Part shown: piece by piece, positions 56,979 through 64,000 of the stretch
Layout of the letters: each line of letters opens with the position of its first letter
Position numbering within the stretch: position 1 is the stretch's first letter
NCBI GenBank assembly: GCA_020072965.1
Contig: JAIQFY010000004.1
Coordinates: 62,001 to 126,000, forward strand
Direction of reading: 5' to 3'
Length of the DNA stretch: 64,000 nucleotides
Source of the DNA: Terriglobia bacterium
Lineage (GTDB): Bacteria; Acidobacteriota; Terriglobia; JAIQFV01
Notes under the pieces: model-generated
Database searches by the model: none
The model's input: the letters and a program-made list of their open reading frames with translations, nothing else
What the model was told of the DNA's origin: nothing
Translations under genes and position numbers: made by a program

Positions 56979-58004
56979 ATGTTGAACAAACTCTCAAAGC
57001 AGACTCGGTTGCGGTGGCCGCAACCTATCGGCAGCCCGGTGCTCGACAGTTTGAAGCCGGTGATCGAGAACTCACACCACGTCCAAACTGATCTGACCAG
57101 GATTGTGGAGCACGCCGGCTGGATGGCATACGAGGAGCTCCCTATTCCTGATTTTCACCTGCCCTTCGGAATCGGGCGTGATGTGGACGAAGCCATCGAC
57201 TTCGGAATGGTCTCGACCTGCATCAATTTTGCGTTTACCGATTTTTCCACACACGAAATATTCCAGGTGGAATTTGCCGGCGGTCATTGGTCCGATTCGG
57301 ATGCCATGTTCGCGTGCATTAAACGCGCCCTTGATGAAGGGATCCCTTTCCTGGAGGGAAAGTATCTGAGTGAGATCACCCTCCCGGATTTGCGGCAGGT
57401 CTTCCGGGGTAATATCGAAATGCCGATGCTCCGGGAGCGGGTGGAGATCCTTCGTTCGGTCGGGGAAACCCTGGTCAAGCACTATGACGGGCACTTCTAC
57501 AATTTCATTCGATCAGCCTCACCTCGACTCTACGATCAGGGCAACGGGTTGATCGACAAGCTCGTGAAGGAGTTTCCCCGGTTCAGTGATCTCAGCCGTT
57601 TCAACGGGCATGAAATCAAATTCTACAAGCTGGCCCAGTTGGGCATTTGGGTTATTTACCGGGCGCTGCATCGAGCCGGCGGAATGCATTTGGAGGATCC
57701 CCAGAAGATGACGGCATTCGCCGACTACATCGTGCCTGTGGCTTTGCGGGTGATGGGAATCTTGCAGTATCGTCCGGCTCTGGAGAAAGCGATCAAGAGT
57801 TTTGAGATCATTCCGCGTGACAGCCCCCAGGAAATGGAAATTCGGGCGCACAGCCTTTATGCGACGGCGTTGTTGTGCGAAGAAGTCAACAAACTTCGCC
57901 CGGCGGAAAAGCAGGTCATCATTCCCCAGATTGACGCACGCCTCTGGACCCATTATCACACCACGCACTGGCCGCACCATTTGACTCGAACGATCATGTA
58001 TTGA
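56979..58004 (+). CDS. queuosine salvage protein (Qng1/DUF2419 family)
   Basis: 341 residues of the DUF2419 family, whose characterised members release queuine from queuosine 5'-phosphate. Recognisable segments are IDFGMVSTCINFAFTDF, LPDLRQVFRGNIEMPMLRERV, KLVKEFPRFSD, FNGHEIKFYKLAQLGIWVIYRAL, MTAFADYIVPVALRVMGIL and the C-terminal VIIPQIDARLWT. The order and spacing match. Cytoplasmic. It suggests that the cell salvages queuosine; no other queuosine genes are in the window. Confidence 0.85.
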   Translation: MLNKLSKQTRLRWPQPIGSPVLDSLKPVIENSHHVQTDLTRIVEHAGWMAYEELPIPDFHLPFGIGRDVDEAIDFGMVSTCINFAFTDFSTHEIFQVEFAGGHWSDSDAMFACIKRALDEGIPFLEGKYLSEITLPDLRQVFRGNIEMPMLRERVEILRSVGETLVKHYDGHFYNFIRSASPRLYDQGNGLIDKLVKEFPRFSDLSRFNGHEIKFYKLAQLGIWVIYRALHRAGGMHLEDPQKMTAFADYIVPVALRVMGILQYRPALEKAIKSFEIIPRDSPQEMEIRAHSLYATALLCEEVNKLRPAEKQVIIPQIDARLWTHYHTTHWPHHLTRTIMY

Positions 58005-58044
58005 TTCGTATTGTGCGCATCCTCTGCGGCACACCTGCCGCGTT

Positions 58045-58089
58045 AGGCCCGTAGGGCCCCCCCGCCTGGGCGGGGGGCCCTCCGGGCCT
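58045..58089. terminator. very stable GC-rich hairpin after qng1-like gene
   Basis: AGGCCC (58045-58050) pairs with GGGCCT (58084-58089); inside, GGGCCCCCC.GCC (58054-58066) pairs with GGCGGGGGGCCC (58069-58080) with one bulged C. No T-run follows, so it may act as a block, an RNA stabiliser or a dispersed palindrome rather than an intrinsic terminator. Confidence 0.4.
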
Positions 58090-58331
58090 GAAGGCACAGA
58101 AGCCTTGCTCGATAAGCATCCACTGAAGCAAATCGAAACTTCCTCCGACACTGATCACGGCCTTCAACTTCGGAATTCGGAATAAATCAGGAAACCGAAG
58201 AATAAAAAGTCTGGCAACAGATCCGAACGTCACACGGGACACGCACATCCTAGGAAAAGGCGAGGCGCGCGGCGACAGACGTAGTAGAATATTTAAAAAA
58301 GCGAATCTCTTCATCCACGGAGAATCGAGCC

Positions 58332-59759
58332 ATGTTTTCTTCAAAGATTTTTCTGGCCGGAAGGTGGCAGGAGACAAAGGACACCCTGGAGGTGCGTGCC
58401 CCCTTCGATGGGGAACTGGTGGGCACCTGCGGGCGGGCCTCCGCCGTCGAGATCGACGCGGCGATCGCGGAATCGGAACGGGGATTCAAGGTCATGAAAT
58501 CGCTGCCCTCCTATAAGCGGGCAGCGATTTGCTCCCGTGTGGCTGCCGCTTTAAGGTCCCGCAAGGAAGAATTTGCAAGGACCCTGGCGATGGAAGCGGG
58601 CAAGCCCATCAAGCAGGCGCGGGTGGAATTGGAACGTGCCATCTTCATCTGGGAGGTGGCGGGGGAGGAGGCCAAGCGGATCGGCGGGGAGGTTCTCCCG
58701 CTTGACTGGATGGAGATCGGGGTCCAACGCACGGGCATTTTGCGGCGATTTCCTGTCGGGCCTGTAGCGGCGATCACTCCATTTAATTTTCCGATGCATC
58801 TGGTGTCACACAAGATTGCCCCGGCCCTGGCTTCGGGTAATTCCATCTCCCTCAAACCCGCCTCTCAAACTCCATTGAGTGCGCTCAACCTCGCTTCAGT
58901 GCTGGCAGAAACGGAAATGCCGCCGGCGGCGTTGAGCATCCTGCCCAGTACAGCCGCCCTGGCAGAAGCCCTGGTAACTGACGAACGGACTAAACTCTTT
59001 ACTTTCACGGGCAGCCCCGCGGTCGGCTGGGGGCTGAAAGCAAAAGCGGGAAAGAAGAAGGTGACCTTGGAGCTGGGCGGGAACGCGGGCGTGGTGGTGC
59101 ACAAGGACGCCGATCTCGATTTTGCGTCCACACGAATTGTCGCGGGGGGCTTTCTTTATGCCGGTCAGAGCTGCATTTCCGTGCAGCGAATCTTTGTTCA
59201 AAAGCAGGTGCACGACGACTTCCTCGACCGTCTGCTCGCAAAGACAAAGCGATTGAGAGTGGGGAATCCGCTTGAGGAGTCGACCGACGTCGGGCCGATG
59301 ATCCATGAAAGCGAAGCCGCCCGGGTGGAGCGCTGGTTGTGTGAAGCGATCGACGGGGGTGCGACCTTGCTATGCGGAGGAGGGCGGAGCGGGACCGTGC
59401 TCGAGCCGACGATCCTCCTGAACTCGAAACCCGAGATGAAAGTGAATTGCCAGGAAATCTTCGCGCCAGTCGTTACGGTGACCTCCTATGACGCGTTCGA
59501 CGATGCTCTGTGGGCGATCAATCAGTCGCGTTACGGACTCCAGGCCGGTCTCTTTACGCGCGATCTGCTCTCCGTTTTTCACGCTTACGAGGAGCTTGAG
59601 GTGGGGGGAGTCATCGCGGGTGACATTCCCTCCTGGCGGATCGATCATATGCCTTACGGCGGCGTCAAAGATTCCGGATTCGGCCGGGAAGGCCTCCGCT
59701 ATGCCATTGAAGAGATGACAGAACCGAAACTGCTGGTGCTGAATCTGAATGTGAAATAG
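58332..59759 (+). CDS. NAD(P)-dependent aldehyde dehydrogenase
   Basis: 475 residues, full length. The cofactor motif is PFNFPM and FTGSPAVGWGLK, the catalytic glutamate sits in TLELGGN and the nucleophilic cysteine in YAGQSCISVQRI; the C-terminal PYGGVKDSGFGREGLRYAI is typical. CGGAGAA precedes the ATG. It resembles lactaldehyde/phosphonoacetaldehyde-type dehydrogenases, but the substrate cannot be decided from sequence alone. Confidence 0.93.
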   Translation: MFSSKIFLAGRWQETKDTLEVRAPFDGELVGTCGRASAVEIDAAIAESERGFKVMKSLPSYKRAAICSRVAAALRSRKEEFARTLAMEAGKPIKQARVELERAIFIWEVAGEEAKRIGGEVLPLDWMEIGVQRTGILRRFPVGPVAAITPFNFPMHLVSHKIAPALASGNSISLKPASQTPLSALNLASVLAETEMPPAALSILPSTAALAEALVTDERTKLFTFTGSPAVGWGLKAKAGKKKVTLELGGNAGVVVHKDADLDFASTRIVAGGFLYAGQSCISVQRIFVQKQVHDDFLDRLLAKTKRLRVGNPLEESTDVGPMIHESEAARVERWLCEAIDGGATLLCGGGRSGTVLEPTILLNSKPEMKVNCQEIFAPVVTVTSYDAFDDALWAINQSRYGLQAGLFTRDLLSVFHAYEELEVGGVIAGDIPSWRIDHMPYGGVKDSGFGREGLRYAIEEMTEPKLLVLNLNVK

Positions 59760-60449
59760 CGGGGCCTCACTCAGTAGGGCAAGTCCGATGGATGGCCTCG
59801 GTTCGAGCCTCATGGCGGCGCTGACCGCAGGACTGACGCTGGCGCCTCTGGCATAGAGCAGCGAGCGAAGACGGAGTGTGGCAAGACCGTGAAAGAGGTC
59901 GGAAGTCAGAAATCAGAGGTCAGAGGGAAGAAGCGGGAATTCATATTGTAGGGGCGCACCGCCGTGCGCCCTCTTGAGGATGTCTCAAGGCGGAGGTCGG
60001 AAGTCAGAAATCGACGCCAGAGGCTAGATGGCTTATCTCGCAGAATAATAGTTCTAGCGAGCCGCAAGGCGGCGAAATTAAGTAGCCTGGGGCGTCAGCC
60101 CCAGGAGAGGTCCCCTCTCGTTATTGAGCTCCCGAAGGGAGCGACATTGTTCTTCTCAAGCGAGAAGAGTCGCCATTAAACATCAGACGAAATAAGCCTT
60201 ATACCGCAGGCGTCACGATTAATCCGCCTTCCTTTATCCTAGTGAATTCATGCAGCTCCGTTCGTACTAGAGACATCCATGGCCTGAGGCCCCTGGCCAT
60301 CCTGCCCGGGCTGGACCTCCACTTCGTAGCGTTCTCTTCTCACGTTCCGCCAGTTTTTTTACTGGGCATGTCCAAACTGTGATATCCATTGTGTTTTGTT
60401 CTCTACGGGATCTGATGGAACCAGATCTCCATTTTGAATAGGAGCGAAA
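59760..60449. repeat. intergenic region packed with repeat elements
   Basis: Contains a 20-bp direct repeat GAGGTCGGAAGTCAGAAATC at 59895-59914 and 59993-60012, the hairpin GGGCGCAC CGCC GTGCGCCC (59952-59971; a relative occurs near 13786), CCTGGGGC GTCA GCCCCAGG (60086-60105) and GCTCCC GAA GGGAGC (60128-60142). The last two repeat the composite element at 28838-28899. No gene is seen; 60180-60440 shows no feature. Confidence 0.6.
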
Positions 60450-61484
60450 ATGAAAAAATGGTTCGTCTTGTTCTTCCTTCTTCTTCCCGCTGTTTTGGCC
60501 TTTGCCCAAACGGGCACCCTGATTGTTCTCAACAAATCGGACAACAACGCGTCATTAATCGACCTTGCCACGAGGACCGTGATCGTAACAATCCCGACGG
60601 GGGTGGCTCCGCACGAGGTTGCCGTGTCGCCCGACGGCACGCTGGCAGTCGTGTCGAACTACGGCGCCAAAGAGCCGGGCAACAGTCTCACCGTGATTGA
60701 CATCCCGGCCCGGAGGAAGCGCGAAGACCTTGACCTGGGCGAGTATAAACGCCCTCATGGCATAGCGTGGTTAAAAGACGGGAAGCATGTCGTGGTGACT
60801 TCAGAGGCGAGCAAGGCCTTGCTCATAGTGGACGTGGAATCGGGAACCGTTGTCCGCACGCTGGAAACCCACTCAGACGTCTCACACATGGTGGCGTTGA
60901 CCTCCGACAGCAGCCGTGCCTTCGTGGCCAATATCGGCTCCGGTTCAATCACGGCCTTTGATCTGAAAGAACAAAAGCCCGGAACAAACCTGGCAACAGG
61001 GGCAGGCTCGGAAGGCCTGGATGTTTCGCCCGACGGAAGGGAAGTGTGGGTGGCGAGCCGGCAGGCTGACACGGTTTCCGTGGTCAACACCGGAAATCTC
61101 AAGGTCGTGGCGACCCTTGAATCGAAGGCGTTTCCTATTCGCGTGAAATTCACCCCGGATGGCAAATACGTCCTTGTATCCCATGCGCGCACAGGCGATG
61201 TGGCCGTCTACGACGCCAGGAGCAAGAAGGAGCTCCGTCGCATCAAAATGGATCTGAGTCCGGTGGGCGATGCCAACCAGCGGGTGCTCGGTAATCAGTT
61301 CGGTACTAGTCCCGCCCCGATCGGAATCCTGATCCCTCCGGACGGTCAGCGAGCGTACGTCGCGAACAGCAACGCCGACACGGTGGCAGTGATTGATCTA
61401 AAAGAATGGACGATTGTGGATCGCATCAAAACCAGCAAGGAGCCGGATGGAATGGGATATTCCAAGTTGGTGTTGGCGAGATAG
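60450..61484 (+). CDS. secreted YVTN/beta-propeller protein
   Basis: 344 residues. Signal peptide KKWFVLFFLLLPAVLAFA. Seven-bladed YVTN-type repeats: TLIVLNKSDNNASLIDLATRTVI, HEVAVSPDGTLAVVSNYG, SLTVIDIPARRK, HGIAWLKDGKHVVVTSEASK, VSVVNTGNLKVVATLESK, AYVANSNADTVAVIDL. GGAG precedes the ATG. Such propellers occur in exported proteins with ligand-binding or quinoprotein-like roles; no catalytic residues are identifiable. Confidence 0.88.
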   Translation: MKKWFVLFFLLLPAVLAFAQTGTLIVLNKSDNNASLIDLATRTVIVTIPTGVAPHEVAVSPDGTLAVVSNYGAKEPGNSLTVIDIPARRKREDLDLGEYKRPHGIAWLKDGKHVVVTSEASKALLIVDVESGTVVRTLETHSDVSHMVALTSDSSRAFVANIGSGSITAFDLKEQKPGTNLATGAGSEGLDVSPDGREVWVASRQADTVSVVNTGNLKVVATLESKAFPIRVKFTPDGKYVLVSHARTGDVAVYDARSKKELRRIKMDLSPVGDANQRVLGNQFGTSPAPIGILIPPDGQRAYVANSNADTVAVIDLKEWTIVDRIKTSKEPDGMGYSKLVLAR

Positions 61485-61500
61485 GAAAAGCAGAAAGCCC

Positions 61501-61705
61501 ACCGCAAAGTACGCAAAGAAGGCGCAAAGGCCGCAAAGCAGGACCAGGGGGAAAACCAGGGACAGACGTCTTCCTCTTATAAACTTTGAAAGTCTTGGAA
61601 CGTCGGTGTCTGTCCTTTTCTTCTTTCCAACCCGCGAGATACAGTCTTTGTTTTAATATCCCCTAACCTTTGCGGTCATTGCGCCTTCTTTGCGCTCTTT
61701 GCGGT
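61501..61705. repeat. 38-bp imperfect inverted repeat
   Basis: The left arm (61501-61538, ACCGCAAAGTACGCAAAGAA...) and right arm (61668-61705, ending TTTGCGGT) are reverse complements with about four mismatches in 38 bp. The spacer contains copies of the GGACAGAC/GGTGTCTGTCC element. This GCAAAG-rich repeat is a recurring intergenic type. Confidence 0.75.
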
Positions 61706-61777
61706 TGGCTTTTATTTGGATGGTCCGATTCAATCACCTTGAGATCATGGACAAGCACATTTGCTTGTGAAGGGTTC

Positions 61778-62680
61778 CTAGGACTGCAGGTACCTTCTCA
61801 ATCCTTCCTCCAGCGATACAAACTTCATCTCAAACACTTTTTCCGCGTCGTTGGAATCGACCCTTTCTTCCATCAGAATAAAATCGATGGCCGCCGGTGT
61901 CAGCGGCCGACCGGGAAGGTACTGAACGAACGACGCCAGCAGCTTCATGAGTGCAGCCGGCTGGTGAAGCAGGAACCGCCGCCTGCCAGCCACTTTGAGC
62001 GCTGTGCGGATGATGGCGTCCATGGTAAGTTCCTGTGGACCTCCCAGCTCGAATGTTCGATTGGTCGCTTTCGGGTCAATCGCTGCCTTCGCAGCAACGC
62101 GAGCCACGTCAAAAACGGAGATCGGTTGGACCTTGTTCTTTCCGTTACCGATGACCGGCACGAAGGGAAGCCATTTGGCAAAAAACAGAAACTTGTTGAG
62201 GCTTCGGTCCTCCGGCCCGTAAATCCACGAAGGACGCAGAATCACATATTCCATCCCGCTTGAGTAAATTGCCTTTTCAGCCATCGCCTTGGCGCGGAAC
62301 CAGGGCTCGGTCTTCTCCGGAGATGCTCCCGCTCCACTGAGATAGACGAATCGTCTAACCCCGTTCTTCCGGGCGGCAGCTACCATACGCTCCGTGCCTC
62401 GACCGTCCACTTCGAGATAGGTCCAGCCACGACGGGGGTTCTCGATCGGATGATTGGGGAATTGTACGCAGTGTACAACTGCATTGATACCCTGGGTCGC
62501 ACGTTCCACTGAGCTGGAGTCAGTGATATCGCCCGCTCGCATTTCTACACGCTCGCCCCAGCGATTTCCGGTGTCGCCTCGCCGAGACATGCAGCATACG
62601 CGGTGACCTCCCTCAGCCAACAATTCTTCGACGATGTGTGAGCCAATGAGTCCCGTGCTCCCGGCGACCAGGATGTTCAT
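61778..62680 (-). CDS. NAD(P)-binding NDUFA9-like/atypical SDR protein
   Basis: 300 residues from ATG 62680 (GGGAGG upstream). Rossmann motif MNILVAGSTGLIGSHIVEELL, then DITDSSSVERATQGINAVVHC, RRFVYLSGAGASPEKTEPWFRAKAMAEKAI and the end FRGPE-like LRPSWIYGPEDRSL. This is an atypical SDR resembling complex I assembly or divinyl reductase types (NmrA/NDUFA9 group). It is cytoplasmic and may bind NAD(P)H; substrate unknown. The gene is transcribed toward the YVTN gene, leaving the inverted repeat between the convergent ends. Confidence 0.85.
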   Translation of the reverse strand: MNILVAGSTGLIGSHIVEELLAEGGHRVCCMSRRGDTGNRWGERVEMRAGDITDSSSVERATQGINAVVHCVQFPNHPIENPRRGWTYLEVDGRGTERMVAAARKNGVRRFVYLSGAGASPEKTEPWFRAKAMAEKAIYSSGMEYVILRPSWIYGPEDRSLNKFLFFAKWLPFVPVIGNGKNKVQPISVFDVARVAAKAAIDPKATNRTFELGGPQELTMDAIIRTALKVAGRRRFLLHQPAALMKLLASFVQYLPGRPLTPAAIDFILMEERVDSNDAEKVFEMKFVSLEEGLRRYLQS

Positions 62681-62799
62681 GCCGACCTCCCTTCCTTTGA
62701 ATGAGAGGACAATCTTTGTGAAATTATTCCCGTTTCGAGAGGGGCTCATTATCTCAAAAAGGAACAGTAGGACAATTATTTTTTTAGGGGGGAAGAATT

Positions 62800-64000
62800 T
62801 CAGCTTCTGATGAAGTTCCGGAAGTTCGAGGGTGAACTTTTGAATCCTGGAAACACCCTGGCCAGGTTCTTGCATCCGAGATGCTTATCGACGACTTCGC
62901 CGAAGACATCGCGAAAGTCTGTCGTGAGAGCCAGGTCACGGCCTTCGTAGAGATTCTCATTCCTTAAGCTCGGCCAGTGGCCGTAAACCTTTCCGCCTCT
63001 CACCGGTCCGCCGAGGGCAAACAGGCAGTTGGCATGCCCGTGGTCGGTGCCGCGATTTCCGTTTTCGCGAGCGGTGCGGCCGAACTCCGACATAGTCAGT
63101 ACTACGACATCCTCCATGCGGTTACCCAGATCCGCATAAAGAGCCACCAGTCCGTCACTGAAATCTTTCAGACGATTGGCAAGCTGTCCTTGCGTGTTGC
63201 CCTCGCCCGCATGGTGGTCCCATCCTCCAATGTCCGTGAAGGCGACTTCCAGGCCGACATTCGCCTTAATGAGTTGCGCCACCTGTTTCAAAGCATTTCC
63301 GAAAGGGCCGTTGGGATAGGTCGCCCCGTTCTCTGGCTGGAATTGCTGGGGATTCATCTTCTTCAGGAATTCGACGGCTTCGAAACTCTCCGCGCCCGTG
63401 GAGCGCACTTTGTCGGTGGATGTGTTTCCATAGAGCATTTCGAAGGCCTCAGTCATTTGGCCGGAAAACCGGCCGGCCCGGATTCCAAAATCATTCAGGT
63501 TCGTAATGGCGATGGCCGGGGAGGGGCCATACAAACTGCGGGGCATCTGGGGGCTCAAAGCGATGCCGCGGAAGGGTGTGGACTGCGGAGCCGGTTGAGT
63601 CTGCAGGATTCGATTGAGCCAGCCATCCGGCGTGGACTTCACGCCGGGCGTGGCTGACTCCATGAAATCCTGTGCGTCAAAGTGAGACCGGGTATTGTCC
63701 GGCGAGCCCGCACCGTGAATGACAGCCAGGTGGCCGGCGTCGTAAAGGGGCTTGAACGATGCCAGTGAAGGGTGCAGTCCAAAGAAGCCGTCGAGATCAA
63801 TTGCGGTCGTGGAGTCGCCGCTGCGAGGCTCGGGAATGGCAATAGTCGGCCGCATTTGGTAATAGTTTCTCTCCCCGAAAGGGACAACGATATTCAGCCC
63901 GTCGGCCGCGCCCCGCTGGAAAATGGCGATGAGAATCTTACGCTGTGCGGTGGCCCCGGCATCCGCTGATTCATTCAGGGTCGAGGCACGAAGCAGGAAC
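62800..64000 (-). CDS. DUF1501-family protein, incomplete at the window edge
   Basis: At least 400 residues; the frame continues past the right edge, reading RKILIAIFQRGAADGLNIVV, typical of the DUF1501 N-terminal region. Later landmarks are HLAVIHGAGSPDNTRSHFDAQ, FTDIGGWDHHAGEGNTQGQL and VLTMSEFGRTARENGNRGTDHGHAN. DUF1501 proteins are alkaline-phosphatase-like in fold, usually exported through Tat, and common in planctomycetes and acidobacteria. They often pair with a DUF1800 gene, which may lie outside the window. Confidence 0.9.
   Translation of the reverse strand, partial: FLLRASTLNESADAGATAQRKILIAIFQRGAADGLNIVVPFGERNYYQMRPTIAIPEPRSGDSTTAIDLDGFFGLHPSLASFKPLYDAGHLAVIHGAGSPDNTRSHFDAQDFMESATPGVKSTPDGWLNRILQTQPAPQSTPFRGIALSPQMPRSLYGPSPAIAITNLNDFGIRAGRFSGQMTEAFEMLYGNTSTDKVRSTGAESFEAVEFLKKMNPQQFQPENGATYPNGPFGNALKQVAQLIKANVGLEVAFTDIGGWDHHAGEGNTQGQLANRLKDFSDGLVALYADLGNRMEDVVVLTMSEFGRTARENGNRGTDHGHANCLFALGGPVRGGKVYGHWPSLRNENLYEGRDLALTTDFRDVFGEVVDKHLGCKNLARVFPGFKSSPSNFRNFIRS

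Overview
The window reads as a chromosomal segment of a Gram-negative bacterium, most probably an Acidobacteriota member. This is an inference from gene content: secreted S53 (kumamolisin-type) peptidase, a VPS10/sortilin-like Asp-box propeller, DUF1501, YceI, parAB next to a bactofilin, TamA/TamB, and very many short palindromic intergenic repeats. Coding density is moderate and nearly every gap of more than 200 bases carries hairpin or inverted-repeat sequence. There are no rRNA genes, insertion sequences or CRISPR arrays. One tRNA (Gln, CTG) is present.

Layout. 1-2.8 kb: end of rsmG, a parS site, parA, parB and a bactofilin (chromosome segregation and cytoskeleton). 2.95-4.0 kb: selD, which is itself a selenoprotein gene; its catalytic residue is encoded by an in-frame UGA followed by a bacterial SECIS-like hairpin, so a conventional gene caller would truncate it. 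4.2-10.4 kb: an ATP synthase operon with two b-type stalk subunits, delta, alpha, gamma, beta and epsilon but no a or c subunit. 11.4-13.8 kb and 21.9-25.9 kb: two large secreted proteins that share an unnamed repeated module in their C-terminal halves. 14.6-20.0 kb: an arsenic locus (ArsR, Acr3, thioredoxin-type ArsC) followed by a translationally coupled set encoding a GcvH-like lipoyl protein, two DGC-domain cysteine proteins and an OsmC-like protein, then a methyltransferase. 20.1-21.3 kb: NosL-like protein and a Csp1-type copper storage protein whose Tat leader is frameshifted in a run of seven G.

26-30 kb: small housekeeping-like genes, a TlpA-like thioredoxin protein and a pair of related secreted or membrane proteins. 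30.8-37.8 kb: TamA/BamA-type Omp85 protein and TamB. 38.6-43.7 kb: a trehalose operon with a membrane sensor-HAMP-trehalose-6-phosphate synthase fusion, OtsB, a DUF5752 protein and TreT. 43.9-50.5 kb: a TetR-controlled RND efflux operon on the minus strand. 50.7-52.5 kb: a decayed patch in which a nucleotidyltransferase gene is fused out of frame to a leaderless cupin gene, and a truncated RAYT transposase flanked by REP hairpins. 52.7-64 kb: sortilin-like propeller, YceI, queuosine salvage protein, aldehyde dehydrogenase, YVTN propeller, NAD(P)-binding protein and an incomplete DUF1501 protein.

The strongest points for follow-up are the selenocysteine SelD and the lipoyl-DGC-DGC-OsmC operon attached to the arsenic genes. 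All functions are assigned from recognised motifs and family resemblance by reading; no database search was possible.
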